Shown: positions 7,948-16,891, counted from the stretch's first letter. The stretch is DNA of 64,000 nt from an uncultured Bacteroidia bacterium (GCA_902799345.1 CADBZW010000012.1:1-64000); one strand, 5' to 3'. Notes: generated by a model from the sequence alone, not told the origin. A program made the numbers and translations.

Positions 7948-10653
7948 TCAAATTCCGTTGTCTTTGTTGTAAAGATCTTGCAAAATCTGTTCCAAAGCGG
8001 CTTCCGTGCCTACTTTCACCTCGCGTGACTTGCTGCCGGAGAAAGGTCCGACGATGCCGGCGGCCTCTAGCTGGTCGATGATGCGGCCTGCGCGGTTGTA
8101 GCCGAGCTTGAGCTTGCGCTGGATCATCGAAGTGGAGCCTTGTTGTGTCTGCACCACGATGCGGGCAGCTTCCTCAAAGAGACTGTCGCGTTCGCCGTCG
8201 TCTTCGATGTCGGCGCCGTCGCCCTCCTCTTCAGGCACTTCAGGCAGCAGGAACGGCTCGGCGTAACCACGTTGGTTGCCGATAAACTCGGTTACTGCTT
8301 CCACTTCTGGCGTGTCAATGAAGGCGCATTGCAGACGCACGAGGTCGTTGCCCGTGGAGAGCAGCATGTCGCCGCGGCCAATCAACTGGTTGGCACCGCT
8401 TTGGTCGAGGATGGTCTTCGAGTCGACTTGTGAGATGACGCGGAAGGCGATACGGGCCGGGAAGTTGGCCTTGATGGAGCCCGTGATGATGTTGACGGAA
8501 GGTCTTTGTGTTGCGATAATCAGGTGGATGCCCACAGCACGAGCCAGCTGGGCGATACGCGCGATGGGGGCTTCCACTTCACGGCCTGCGGTCATGATGA
8601 GGTCGGCAAACTCGTCGACGACGAGCACGATGTAAGGCAGATAGCGGTGACCTTCGGTGGGCAACAATTTGCGTGCCTTGAATTTCTCGTTGTATTCAAT
8701 GATGTTGCGACATTCGGCCGCTTTCAGGAGGTCGTAGCGCTGGTCCATCTCGATGCACATGGAGTTGAGCGTGCGTACCACTTTCTTCACGTCGGTGATG
8801 ATGGCATCCTCAGAATCAGGGAGTTTGGCTAGATAGTGGCGTTCGATACGGTTGTAAAGCGTCAGCTCCACCTTTTTCGGGTCAACCATGACGAACTTCA
8901 GCTCTGAGGGATGCTTGCTGTAGAGCAAGGAGGCGATGATGGCGTTCAGGCCGACCGACTTACCTTGACCAGTGGCACCGGCCATCAAAATATGCGGCAT
9001 CTTGGCGAGGTCGAAGACGTAGGTCTCGTTAGAGATGGTCTTGCCGATGGCGCAAGGCAGTGCGTATTTTGAGTGTTGGAACTTCTCCGAACTCAGCACG
9101 CTGCGCATGGAGACGGTTTCGGGCTTGCTGTTAGGCACTTCAATGCCGATGGTGCCCTTGCCCGGGATGGGGGCGATGATACGGATGCCCAAGGCGGCCA
9201 AACTCAAGGCGATGTCGTCCTCCAGGTTCTTGATCTTCGAGATGCGGATGCCGGCGGCAGGGACGATTTCGTAAAGCGTGACCGTCGGGCCGATGGTCGC
9301 CTTGATTTTGTCGATGGCGATGCCATAGTTGCCCAGGGTCTCCACGATTTTGTTCTTGTTGGCTTCCAACTCCTCGTTGTCGATTTCAGACTTCTTGTCG
9401 CCATAGTCCTTGAGCATGTCGAGGGTGGGGAACTTGTAGTCGCGCAGCTCATAGCGTGGGTCAAAAGGTGTGTCCAAGGTGTGATGCTCCATGTTTTTGG
9501 GCTGTTCCACGACTTCTTCCTTGGGCGTTTCCTCTATGACGAGTTCCACATTGTTGTCGTCTTTCTTTTCCGCAACGGCATCTTGTGGCTTGTTGTCATT
9601 GACGGTGGTCACGACGGGGTCAAGTGTGATGGCCGTTTCTTCAGGCTCTGTAGGCTTTATGATGGTATTCTCTTTCTTGTCGTTGCTTGGGTTTTCCTTA
9701 TCGTTTTTTTGGTCGTCAGTGTTCACGATTTCAAAGGATGGGTCTTTGGTGAACGAGGTGACGGGAGGCAGGTGAGAACTGTCATCATCGTCCTTGTCAA
9801 TGAAGTCGGGGTTGGTATCGGGGTTGGTATCCTCGCCGACATTGGTTGTGTTGTCATCGTCAAATCCATATTGCTCCTTGATGCGTTGTTCGGCAAGGAG
9901 AGCGGCTTGTTTGCGTGCCTCTTCCTCTTTCTTCTCGCGCAGTCTCTTGAAATAGTTGAGCGTGAGGTTGAATTGGTAGATGGCGAAGACCAGGAACAGG
10001 AAGGCAAGGATGATGATGACGCCGGTGTTGCCCACGAAATGGTCGAGCCAGGTGTAGAGCCACAAGCCCACGGCGCCTCCAAGGATGGCGCATTGGGGGG
10101 CGGCATTAGCGATGAAGGCGAAGAACAGCGGCAGCCAAACCAGGCAAAGGAGTGCCCACTTCCAAACGCTCCACATCTTGAATTTGGCCATGTCGGTGAG
10201 ACGCAAGCCGATGAGTGTCAGTAGATAAACGAAGAAAAGAGCGCCGATGCCAAACGACTCTTTGATGAGCGTCTGCGCCAGGAAGAAACCGAGACGTCCT
10301 GTCTGGTTGTCGAATTTGACGTCAGGGTTGAAAATCTTGTTGCCCAGTTCCTGATGGTGGTTGCTGAAGAAGCTCACCAAGTATGAAATCAAGGCGATGC
10401 CCAAGAAAACCGCCAAGCAAACAAAGAGGATGCCGATGATTTTCCTGATGCGGCCGTCGGACTCTTTTTTCTCTTTGTTTTTCTTAGGTTCTTTGCCTTT
10501 TGAGGCCTTATCGCTCTTTTTGGAGGTTTCTTTTTTGGTTTTATCCTCTTTTTTCTTCTCTTCAGTTATAATGGGTTGTTCCTCTTGCAACTCAGCCTCT
10601 GGTAAGGCTTTTTGCTTGAAGGTGTTTTCTTTACGATTGTTTTTGTCGCTCAT
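7948..10653 (-). CDS. ftsK: DNA translocase FtsK/SpoIIIE
   Basis: A 901-residue division-septum DNA pump that clears chromosome ends and activates XerCD at dif. A Lys/Glu-rich cytoplasmic N terminus (about 1-70) precedes a membrane domain with about four hydrophobic segments. An acidic, Asn/Asp-rich linker and the alpha/beta motor follow, with P-loop ATGQGKS and Walker B YIVLVVDEFADL. A C-terminal winged-helix gamma domain contains GSTSMIQRKLKLGYNRAGRI. I chose ATG 10653 because a -7 promoter box lies just upstream (10677-10684), which rules out longer starts. Confidence 0.95.
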   Translation of the reverse strand: MSDKNNRKENTFKQKALPEAELQEEQPIITEEKKKEDKTKKETSKKSDKASKGKEPKKNKEKKESDGRIRKIIGILFVCLAVFLGIALISYLVSFFSNHHQELGNKIFNPDVKFDNQTGRLGFFLAQTLIKESFGIGALFFVYLLTLIGLRLTDMAKFKMWSVWKWALLCLVWLPLFFAFIANAAPQCAILGGAVGLWLYTWLDHFVGNTGVIIILAFLFLVFAIYQFNLTLNYFKRLREKKEEEARKQAALLAEQRIKEQYGFDDDNTTNVGEDTNPDTNPDFIDKDDDDSSHLPPVTSFTKDPSFEIVNTDDQKNDKENPSNDKKENTIIKPTEPEETAITLDPVVTTVNDNKPQDAVAEKKDDNNVELVIEETPKEEVVEQPKNMEHHTLDTPFDPRYELRDYKFPTLDMLKDYGDKKSEIDNEELEANKNKIVETLGNYGIAIDKIKATIGPTVTLYEIVPAAGIRISKIKNLEDDIALSLAALGIRIIAPIPGKGTIGIEVPNSKPETVSMRSVLSSEKFQHSKYALPCAIGKTISNETYVFDLAKMPHILMAGATGQGKSVGLNAIIASLLYSKHPSELKFVMVDPKKVELTLYNRIERHYLAKLPDSEDAIITDVKKVVRTLNSMCIEMDQRYDLLKAAECRNIIEYNEKFKARKLLPTEGHRYLPYIVLVVDEFADLIMTAGREVEAPIARIAQLARAVGIHLIIATQRPSVNIITGSIKANFPARIAFRVISQVDSKTILDQSGANQLIGRGDMLLSTGNDLVRLQCAFIDTPEVEAVTEFIGNQRGYAEPFLLPEVPEEEGDGADIEDDGERDSLFEEAARIVVQTQQGSTSMIQRKLKLGYNRAGRIIDQLEAAGIVGPFSGSKSREVKVGTEAALEQILQDLYNKDNGI

Positions 10654-10676
10654 TTTCTGTCTCCGTTTATAACTTG

Positions 10677-10684
10677 CAAAAATA
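10677..10684 (-). promoter_or_regulatory. Bacteroidota-type -7 box upstream of ftsK
   Basis: The minus strand reads TATTTTTG, a match to the Bacteroidota sigma-ABfr -7 consensus TAnnTTTG, 24 bases upstream of the ftsK ATG. I see no clear TTTG at the -33 distance, so the box is supported mainly by position. Confidence 0.55.
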
Positions 10685-10730
10685 CAAAAAAATGTTGGTG
10701 TTTCTACAGGCCAAAATGCGTTTTTAGAAC

Positions 10731-10762
10731 AAAAAAATAGGCTGCCAATCATGACAGCCTAT
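10731..10762 (-). terminator. Terminator upstream of ftsK, downstream of lepB
   Basis: On the minus strand an ATAGGCTG/CAGCCTAT stem (10737-10744 with 10755-10762) with a 10-base loop is followed by a run of seven Ts. It lies 20 bases after the lepB stop and separates lepB from the ftsK transcript. Confidence 0.8.
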
Positions 10763-10782
10763 GATGATTTGTTGGATTGTGT

Positions 10783-12297
10783 TTATTTCGGAATCCTAAA
10801 CATCCTGTTCCACCTGATGCCGCCGTTTTCTTTGTCTCTCGACAGCCAGATGAGCACGGGTTTGCCAACGATATGGTTCTCGGGCACGAAGCCCCAATAG
10901 CGCGAGTCGGCGGAGTTGTGGCGGTTGTCGCCCATCATCCAGTAGTAGTCCATTTCGAAGGTGTATCTGTTGGCAGGTTTACCGTCGATGTAGATCTGGT
11001 CTCCGTCCACCCTCAGGTCGTGCAACTCGTAGGCATGGATGATGCGCTCGTAGAGCGGTAAGTTGTTGACATCCAAAGCCACGGTGGCGCCTTTCTTGGG
11101 AATGTAGAGGGGACCGAAGTTGTCCACATTCCAAGGATAGAGGTCGGGACGGTTGGGGAAGATGCTGGGGTTGGTGCCTTCGCCGGGGGCTTGCACGTTG
11201 CGCATCACAGAGGTGATATAAGGCAGCTTGATCAACTCGTCGGCCACCTTCGCGCTGATGTTGAGCACAAAGGTGTTGGGGTCGGGAGTGCGATAGCCCT
11301 CGGTGATGTTGTACTTGTCGAGAGTCTGCTTGTTGATACCGCCGTTGGTGGTCACCACGGTGTAGTTGTGCTGCATGTTCTCAGGCTCAAAGGCTTTCTC
11401 GTTGTTGATATAGACCACGCCGTTGATGATTTTCAAGCTGTCGCCAGGCATGCCGATAAGGCGTTTCACGTAGTTCTCGCGCTTGTCGACGGGGTGGGCG
11501 ATGACCTTGCCGAAGTTTTGGTGGTCGTTCCAAACGGTTTGACGGCCATACTCGCGCACGAGGTCATAGTAGCTGATGCTGCTCTGGAAGATGTCGCATA
11601 CCGTGTCGCCAGCGGGATAGTTGAACACGATGGGGTCGTAGCGCTTCATCGTCGACACGCCAGGATAGCGGTGATACGGCAGCTTAATCCATTCCACATA
11701 CGATTTCTTCGTCTTGCTGAACGGCAAGGTGTTATGCACGAACGGGAACGAAAGCGGCGTGTTGGGACGCTTGGGACCGTAATGTATCTTGCTGACAATC
11801 AAATAATCGCCGACGCAAAGCGACTTCTCCATACTCGAAGTGGGGATGGTGAAGGCCTCGAAGACGTAGGTCCTGATGATCAGGGCGGCGACCACGGCAA
11901 AGACGATGGCGTCGAACCACTCGCGGCCTGTCGATTTCTTGGGTCTCGTGGTCGTGGCAGGGTCTTGGTATTTGTCGTTTTTGGCGATGATGGGGAAGAA
12001 AATGAATGGCAAAAGGGCGGCCATGCCTTCCTCCCAGACCTTGAACCTACCGAAGCACTTGCCCAGTTCGACGAGCATGAGCAGCAGCATGAAGATGTTG
12101 ATATAGGGGAAGACGATGAAGAACCACCACCAGAACTTCTTGTGCTTGCCGATGATTTTCAAGAAGACAAAGATGTTGTAATAGGGGATGAGGCTGTACC
12201 AGCCTTTTTGTCCAGCGGCTTCAAACTGCTTCCAGCAGAACGCAATCGGGATGGTAAAGAGGGCTGGGACGATCAGGATAAAGAGTAATAGTGACAT
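10783..12297 (-). CDS. lepB: Signal peptidase I with N-terminal DUF5684 domain
   Basis: A 504-residue membrane protease that removes Sec/Tat signal peptides. Residues 1-110 form a hydrophobic DUF5684-like domain (WKQFEAAGQKGWYSLIPYYN). The peptidase follows a membrane anchor at about 127-146. The nucleophile Ser155 is in PTSSMEKSL, the general base Lys278 in NYVKRLIGMPGDS, and the box E motif GDNRHNSADSRYWGFV is near the C terminus. It is about twice the length of a typical LepB because of the fusion and insertions between Ser and Lys. ATG 12297 is chosen because the -7 box at 12354-12361 excludes starts further upstream. lepB normally follows dapB in this operon, but here an ATPase gene intervenes. 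Confidence 0.92.
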   Translation of the reverse strand: MSLLLFILIVPALFTIPIAFCWKQFEAAGQKGWYSLIPYYNIFVFLKIIGKHKKFWWWFFIVFPYINIFMLLLMLVELGKCFGRFKVWEEGMAALLPFIFFPIIAKNDKYQDPATTTRPKKSTGREWFDAIVFAVVAALIIRTYVFEAFTIPTSSMEKSLCVGDYLIVSKIHYGPKRPNTPLSFPFVHNTLPFSKTKKSYVEWIKLPYHRYPGVSTMKRYDPIVFNYPAGDTVCDIFQSSISYYDLVREYGRQTVWNDHQNFGKVIAHPVDKRENYVKRLIGMPGDSLKIINGVVYINNEKAFEPENMQHNYTVVTTNGGINKQTLDKYNITEGYRTPDPNTFVLNISAKVADELIKLPYITSVMRNVQAPGEGTNPSIFPNRPDLYPWNVDNFGPLYIPKKGATVALDVNNLPLYERIIHAYELHDLRVDGDQIYIDGKPANRYTFEMDYYWMMGDNRHNSADSRYWGFVPENHIVGKPVLIWLSRDKENGGIRWNRMFRIPK

Positions 12298-12353
12298 TTT
12301 TATTGGTGATTTCTTTGTTAACGAAAGGATAATTGAAATAGTATTTTCGGCTG

Positions 12354-12361
12354 CAAAAGTA
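12354..12361 (-). promoter_or_regulatory. -7 promoter box for lepB, immediately after the ATPase stop
   Basis: The minus strand reads TACTTTTG (TAnnTTTG). A TTG that could act as the -33 element lies 20 bases upstream, inside the last codons of the ATPase gene. The box begins 4 bases after that gene's TAA. Confidence 0.65.
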
Positions 12362-12365
12362 GGAA

Positions 12366-13649
12366 TTATTTCTGTAGCAGCCAATCGCAGGCTTCTATGC
12401 AGTGTACGGTTTTTCCTTCTTCCACAACATCTTTCGTTTCGCCGTACATCATTACCAAGGTCAGATTGTTACATTTGGTTAGTGCGGCACCTTTCAGCAA
12501 GCCACCTATCTCGCGGTTATACAGCCGTTTGCTGGGGTTGCGGAAGTCGTAGGTCACTTGTACAAGTTCGGTGACGCGGTTGCGGTCGGTGAGGGCAAAG
12601 TCAACCTCAAAGGACTTTGGCTGTTTGATGTAGTATAGCTGTTCCGATTCATACTGCATTCTGCGCATCAGTTCGATAGCAGCGATGTTCTCCAATCGCC
12701 AGCCAAGGTTTTCTGTTAACAGGGCGTCTTCGTGGTCGTCCACAAAAGCCGTGTCGATGGCGTAGCATTTCCTGCTGGTCTGCCGGTCGAGGCTTTTGTA
12801 TGAGAATCGTGGTAAAATGCGTAACAGATAGGCCTCTTCAAGGTATGAAACGTAGTTTTTTACCGTGTGGATTGATTTTATTTGGTAGTCTTTTTTCAAC
12901 GAGGCAAACGAAAGCTCTTGGCAAAACTTGTCGAGTGTGGCATTGGCTATTTGTCGCAGAGTGGTTTTGTATCGGATTTTGTAGCGTTTGCAGATATCCT
13001 TTGTCAGAATGGCTTCAAGCAACGACATGATGTAACGACGTTGGTTTTTCATGTTCAGCGTTTCTGGAAAACCTCCTTGTTTCATGTATTGCTCCAAAGC
13101 ATGAAGCCTCAATCCAGATGCCTTTGTGGTAAGGCCTGTAGTGTCAATGCCTTTTGCAGTGCAATATTCCTGGAACGAAAAAGGAAACAACTCAATTTGG
13201 TTGTATCTTCCGGTGAGATGGGTCGCCAAGTCGCTGCTCAATAGGTTGGCATTGCTCCCTGTGATGACCAAATGTAGTTTTTGTCGTAGTAAACGGTTGG
13301 CAAACAAATGCCATTTCGGAGCGTTTTGTATTTCGTCCATAAATAGACAATCAAAATTGCCGTATAGGTTGTACAAGGCTTTTAGAATGTCGTTTAATTG
13401 TTCGGCGTTTAGATTGGCGAGATTTTCGTCGTCGAAGTTGACATAGGCGAAATTGCGTTTGCTTTCCATCAGCACTTTTTGACACAAAGTTGATTTTCCG
13501 CAACGTCTCACCCCAATGACAACTTGGACAAGATTGCTGTCCAAATCGAGTTCTTTTTCTTCTTTGCGTGTGACAAACTGGGAAAAATCTGTTTCCCGAA
13601 GCTCGTTCATCTGGTCGCGCAGTATGACTTCAAAATCCTTTATTTCCAT
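12366..13649 (-). CDS. ATP-binding protein, AAA_14 ATPase with C-terminal DUF4143 domain
   Basis: A 427-residue protein of the AAA_14-DUF4143 family, whose cellular role is not established. Walker A GVRRCGKST is at 46-54, Walker B LFMDEIQ at about 102-108, and a sensor-like VITGSNANLLS at about 128-138. A winged-helix-like middle follows. The C-terminal DUF4143 part contains EVDFALTDRNRVTELVQV, which resembles a degenerate PD-(D/E)XK nuclease core. The gene lies between dapB and lepB and is preceded by four 33-bp direct repeats. Both suggest it arrived as an insert. Base composition is somewhat more AT-rich than its neighbours. Confidence 0.85.
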   Translation of the reverse strand: MEIKDFEVILRDQMNELRETDFSQFVTRKEEKELDLDSNLVQVVIGVRRCGKSTLCQKVLMESKRNFAYVNFDDENLANLNAEQLNDILKALYNLYGNFDCLFMDEIQNAPKWHLFANRLLRQKLHLVITGSNANLLSSDLATHLTGRYNQIELFPFSFQEYCTAKGIDTTGLTTKASGLRLHALEQYMKQGGFPETLNMKNQRRYIMSLLEAILTKDICKRYKIRYKTTLRQIANATLDKFCQELSFASLKKDYQIKSIHTVKNYVSYLEEAYLLRILPRFSYKSLDRQTSRKCYAIDTAFVDDHEDALLTENLGWRLENIAAIELMRRMQYESEQLYYIKQPKSFEVDFALTDRNRVTELVQVTYDFRNPSKRLYNREIGGLLKGAALTKCNNLTLVMMYGETKDVVEEGKTVHCIEACDWLLQK

Positions 13650-13668
13650 CCTAAAATTAAATTTGATG

Positions 13669-13698
13669 CAAAAATAGTAATAATCTTTTAATTACAAA
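13669..13698 (-). promoter_or_regulatory. Promoter of the repeat-associated ATPase gene
   Basis: On the minus strand a -7 box TATTTTTG (13669-13676) is preceded by TTTG (13695-13698) with an 18-base spacer, close to the Bacteroidota consensus. The four-unit repeat array begins 4 bases upstream of the -33 element, so a protein bound there would contact RNA polymerase. Confidence 0.75.
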
Positions 13699-13702
13699 CA
13701 TC

Positions 13703-13834
13703 AAACTGCACTTTTTGGAAAGTTTTTTATACTCTAAACTGCACTTTTTGGAAGGTTTTTAGTGTTCTAAACTGCACTTTTTGGAGGGTTTTTGGTACCC
13801 TAAACTGCACTTTTTGGAAAGTTTTTAGAACAAA
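13703..13834. repeat. Four-unit 33-bp direct-repeat array
   Basis: Four head-to-tail units start at 13703, 13736, 13769 and 13802. Each has an invariant 16-base core AAACTGCACTTTTTGG, then three purines and GTTTTT, then about 8 variable bases. The fourth unit runs into the dapB stop codon (13825-13827). The array lies immediately upstream of the ATPase promoter. The 33-bp period is close to three helical turns, so the cores face the same side of the DNA. I found no other copy of the core in the window. Confidence 0.9.
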
Positions 13835-14529
13835 TCCTCCATCCCAAACACTCCAGTCTTGCCAACAAGGAACTCTGCCGCAGCAATAGCACCCATAGCG
13901 AAACCTTGCCGGTTGTAAGCCTCATGGGTGAGGGTGATTTTGTCGGCGGGCGACTCGGCCATTACGCTGTGGATGCCGTTTACCTCGCCTTCGCGCTTCA
14001 CCTTAATATATAGGGTGTGGTCTGCAGGTTCGTCGATGCTCCAGCAATTATAATCATGGTTGACGGAAAGTATATCATTGGCAAGTTTCACGGCGGTGCC
14101 GCTGGGCTTGTCCAGCTTGTGGATGTGGTGTGTCTCGGCCATCGATAATTGGTAGCCGTATTTCTCTGCAAACTTCGCCAACTGCTTGTTGAGCATGAAC
14201 ATGATGTTCATCCCGATGCTGAAGTTGGGCGCAGTGAAGAGGCTTTGCTTCTCGGCCAGACAACGCATCTTGATTTCCTCAAAACGCTCCTGCCAGGCCG
14301 TGGTGCCCACGACAATGGGGATGTGCAAGTCAAAACAGCGGTGGATGTTGCCTACCACTTGGTCGGGCTGGCTGAAGTCGATGGCTACATCGGCATGTTT
14401 CAGCTTTTCAAGGCGCTCTTCCCATTCTTGGGCGTTGTCGATGGTGACAACGATGGTATGTTGTCGGGCAAGGGCGGCTTTCTCCACCTCGTGGCCCATT
14501 TTTCCGTATCCGATTATGGCGATTTTCAT
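13825..14529 (-). CDS. dapB: 4-hydroxy-tetrahydrodipicolinate reductase
   Basis: A 234-residue NAD(P)H-dependent enzyme of the lysine/meso-diaminopimelate pathway, feeding peptidoglycan. It has the Rossmann motif GYGKMGHEV at the N terminus, DFSQPDQVVGN, VVGTTAW, and the catalytic/substrate segment AETHHIHKLDKPSGTA. It is slightly shorter than the E. coli enzyme, as usual in Bacteroidota. ATG 14529 is chosen; longer forms run into the DUF5683 gene. It is part of parA-parB-DUF5683-dapB, and its stop lies inside the last unit of the 33-bp array. Confidence 0.95.
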   Translation of the reverse strand: MKIAIIGYGKMGHEVEKAALARQHTIVVTIDNAQEWEERLEKLKHADVAIDFSQPDQVVGNIHRCFDLHIPIVVGTTAWQERFEEIKMRCLAEKQSLFTAPNFSIGMNIMFMLNKQLAKFAEKYGYQLSMAETHHIHKLDKPSGTAVKLANDILSVNHDYNCWSIDEPADHTLYIKVKREGEVNGIHSVMAESPADKITLTHEAYNRQGFAMGAIAAAEFLVGKTGVFGMEDLF

Positions 14530-14531
14530 AG

Positions 14532-15179
14532 TTAGAAGTTTAATTGAAAAGAAAGCCCGACCTGGGCGTATTGTGGGATCTTGATTGGCGTTTCCATTTG
14601 TTGCCGTAAATAGGGGTCGACCGTGAGGCTGAGGTCGTCGCTGATGTCGTAAGAGTAAAGATGCCCGTCCACGCAGGCGTCCACGATATTCAGCCCATAC
14701 CATGCCACGGTGAGGATGGTAAAGAACTCAAAGTCACGGCGATATGATTCCTTGTAGGTCTGTAGTTGACTTGCAGCATACCGATTGGCTAACTCGGTCT
14801 CGTGTTCGTTCAAGGTTACGCCCTCGGGCAGGTCGCCCGTGTTGTATTCGTAGGCGTGGAGATAGGAGCGGTATTCGTAAAAGTTGCGGTACGACAGATA
14901 TCCTAAGCCGCCCAATCCGGCATATACAATCGGCACTTTCCACCATTTGCGGTTGTAGATCTGTCCCAAGCCTGGTAGACAGGCCGACATGATGGTGGCT
15001 TTTGTGGGGCTGTGCGGCTTCTTGACTTTGGCGGGTTTGGCCTTTTTCTCTTCTTTGACGATGGCGTCGGCAGTGATGACAGCGTTGCCCACCGTGTCAA
15101 ACACCACGTTTTGCGCTTCCGTTTTCTGAAAAGCGAGGATGGCGACGAGGCCCAATAGCAACAGGAAACGGCGCGGCAT
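14532..15179 (-). CDS. DUF5683 domain-containing protein
   Basis: A 215-residue secreted or membrane-associated protein of unknown function. A signal peptide (about 1-22) is followed by a Lys-rich stretch. The DUF5683 core has SACLPGLGQIYNRKWWKVP and a hydrophobic segment (IVYAGLGGLGYLSYRNF), a second hydrophobic helix near 150, and an aromatic C-terminal residue. The family is recurrent between parB and dapB in Bacteroidota. It lies 2 bases from dapB and 5 bases from parB. Confidence 0.8.
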   Translation of the reverse strand: MPRRFLLLLGLVAILAFQKTEAQNVVFDTVGNAVITADAIVKEEKKAKPAKVKKPHSPTKATIMSACLPGLGQIYNRKWWKVPIVYAGLGGLGYLSYRNFYEYRSYLHAYEYNTGDLPEGVTLNEHETELANRYAASQLQTYKESYRRDFEFFTILTVAWYGLNIVDACVDGHLYSYDISDDLSLTVDPYLRQQMETPIKIPQYAQVGLSFQLNF

Positions 15180-15184
15180 GGCGT

Positions 15185-16075
15185 TTATTTGTGGTTGAAC
15201 AATTCCATGATGCGGTCAAACTCGGCCTCGTCCTTGAAGTCGATGACCACGCTGCCGTGGCCTTTGATGTCGCGCTTCACTTTGACCTTGGTGTTGAGCG
15301 TCTGCGACAAGGTCTTGATTTTGCTCTTGAAGTGTTCGGGGATGAAGTTGGTCTGCTTGCGTTCCTTGTCGGACTTGCCCTTGGCCTTGTCGGCCATCTC
15401 CTCGGTCTGGCGCACGGTCATCTCCTCCATTATAATTTGTTGGAGGAGCTTCAGTTGCTCTTCCTTATCGTTGATGTTGATGAGGGCGCGGGCATGACCC
15501 ATGCTGATGTGTCCGTCGCGGATGGCGAGCTGTACCTCGGGTGGCAATTTCAACAGTCTCAAGAAGTTGGCCACGGCGCTACGGCTCTTTCCCACCTTCT
15601 CGCTGACCTCCTCTTGGGTGAGGCTACATTCGTCCATGAGGCGTTGGTAGGAGATGGCTACCTCGATGGCGTTGAGGTTTTCGCGGTGGATGTTCTCGAT
15701 GAGGGCGAGTTCAAGCATCTGCTCGTCGTTGGCCACGCGGATGAAGGCTGGGATTTTGTTGAGTCCGGCCATCTTGGAGGCGCGCAGACGGCGTTCGCCC
15801 GAGATGAGTTGGTATTTGTTGTAGCCAAGCTTCCTGACGGTGACGGGTTGGATCACCCCTTGTTCCTTGATGGACTGTGCCAACTCGCGCAAGGCGGTCT
15901 CGTCAAACTCGGTTCTGGGCTGGAAGGGGTTGGTCTCAATTTGGTTGATTTCGATTTCAGCGATGGCACCGGCCACGAAATCGCCGCTGATGTCTTTACT
16001 GGTGATGTCGGTCTCGGGGCTTCCGAGGATTTTGTCGAGGCCGCGGCCCAAGGCTCTTGTGTTCTTGTCAGGCAT
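15185..16075 (-). CDS. parB: Chromosome-partitioning protein ParB
   Basis: A 296-residue parS-binding CTPase that loads onto origin-proximal DNA for segregation. The N-terminal ParB/Sulfiredoxin domain contains NPFQPRTEFDE and the CTP-binding ISGERRLRASKMAG. Next comes ENIHRENLNAIEVA, and a helix-turn-helix (about 140-165, LTQEEVSEKVGKSRSAVANF). The C-terminal dimerisation domain ends at DRIMELFNHK. It is six bases from parA. Confidence 0.95.
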   Translation of the reverse strand: MPDKNTRALGRGLDKILGSPETDITSKDISGDFVAGAIAEIEINQIETNPFQPRTEFDETALRELAQSIKEQGVIQPVTVRKLGYNKYQLISGERRLRASKMAGLNKIPAFIRVANDEQMLELALIENIHRENLNAIEVAISYQRLMDECSLTQEEVSEKVGKSRSAVANFLRLLKLPPEVQLAIRDGHISMGHARALININDKEEQLKLLQQIIMEEMTVRQTEEMADKAKGKSDKERKQTNFIPEHFKSKIKTLSQTLNTKVKVKRDIKGHGSVVIDFKDEAEFDRIMELFNHK

Positions 16076-16081
16076 GGCGTG

Positions 16082-16861
16082 TTAGTCTTTTGTGGATAGG
16101 TTGTTCTTTTCTAGGATCTCGCGGGCGAGGTTGAGGTAGTTGATGGCGCCCGTGCTGTTGGCGTCGTACATGACGATGGTCTTGCCGAAGCTGGGGGCTT
16201 CGCTCAGGCGCGTGTTGCGGTTGATGATGGTGTCGAACACCATGTCTTGGAAGTGCATCTTCACTTCTTCCACTACTTGCTTCGACAGGCGCAGACGCGT
16301 GTCGAACATGGTGAGCAGGATGCCTTCGATGTCGAGGTCGGGATTGAGGCGGGTTTGTACTATCTTAATGGTATTCAATAGCTTGCCAAGACCTTCAAGG
16401 GCGAAGTATTCGCATTGCACGGGGATGATGACCGAGTCGGCGGCAGTGAGTGAGTTGACGGTGACCAGACCCAGCGACGGCGAGCAGTCGATGATGATGA
16501 AGTCGTAGTCGTCCTTGATGGGAGCGAGGAGTTTCTTCATCATAAGCTCGCGCTCAGGCAGGTTGATCATCTCGATTTCGGCCCCCACAAGGTCGATGTG
16601 GGCGGGGAGCACGAAGAGGTTGGGCGTCTCCGTCTCCGCGATGACGGTCTTCGGATCCACCTGGTCGATGATGCATTCGTAGATGCTCGTCTCCACGGTC
16701 CTGGGGTCGATGCCGACGCCCGAGGTCGCGTTGGCCTGCGGGTCGGCGTCGATGAGGAGGGTCTTATATTCCAATACGGCCAAACTTGCCGCGAGGTTGA
16801 TGGCGGATGTGGTCTTGCCCACGCCGCCTTTCTGATTTGCAATCGCTATTGTCTTACCCAT
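16082..16861 (-). CDS. parA: Chromosome-partitioning ATPase ParA/Soj
   Basis: A 259-residue MinD/ParA ATPase that drives ParB-parS movement on the nucleoid. The deviant Walker [13 protein letters not shown] is at about residues 8-20 with its signature Lys, the A' motif is [12 protein letters not shown], and Walker B is [15 protein letters not shown] 16861 is preferred to an upstream TTG since it begins directly at the conserved [12 protein letters not shown] strand. It is the first gene of the parA-parB-DUF5683-dapB unit. Confidence 0.95.
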   Translation of the reverse strand: MGKTIAIANQKGGVGKTTSAINLAASLAVLEYKTLLIDADPQANATSGVGIDPRTVETSIYECIIDQVDPKTVIAETETPNLFVLPAHIDLVGAEIEMINLPERELMMKKLLAPIKDDYDFIIIDCSPSLGLVTVNSLTAADSVIIPVQCEYFALEGLGKLLNTIKIVQTRLNPDLDIEGILLTMFDTRLRLSKQVVEEVKMHFQDMVFDTIINRNTRLSEAPSFGKTIVMYDANSTGAINYLNLAREILEKNNLSTKD

Positions 16862-16883
16862 TTCAGTCAAAAAATTTACGCTA

Positions 16884-16891
16884 CAAAATTA
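16884..16891 (-). promoter_or_regulatory. -7 promoter box of the parA operon
   Basis: The minus strand reads TAATTTTG, a TAnnTTTG match 23 bases upstream of the parA start. Confidence 0.55.

Noticed and set aside
9073..10224. A 383-codon plus-strand frame opposite ftsK
   Set aside because: It is a shadow of the FtsK linker and membrane domain with no independent support.
13703..13834. Reading the 33-bp array as a CRISPR
   Set aside because: The variable parts are only about 8 bases, too short for spacers, and no cas gene is present. The position at a promoter fits operators or recognition sites better.
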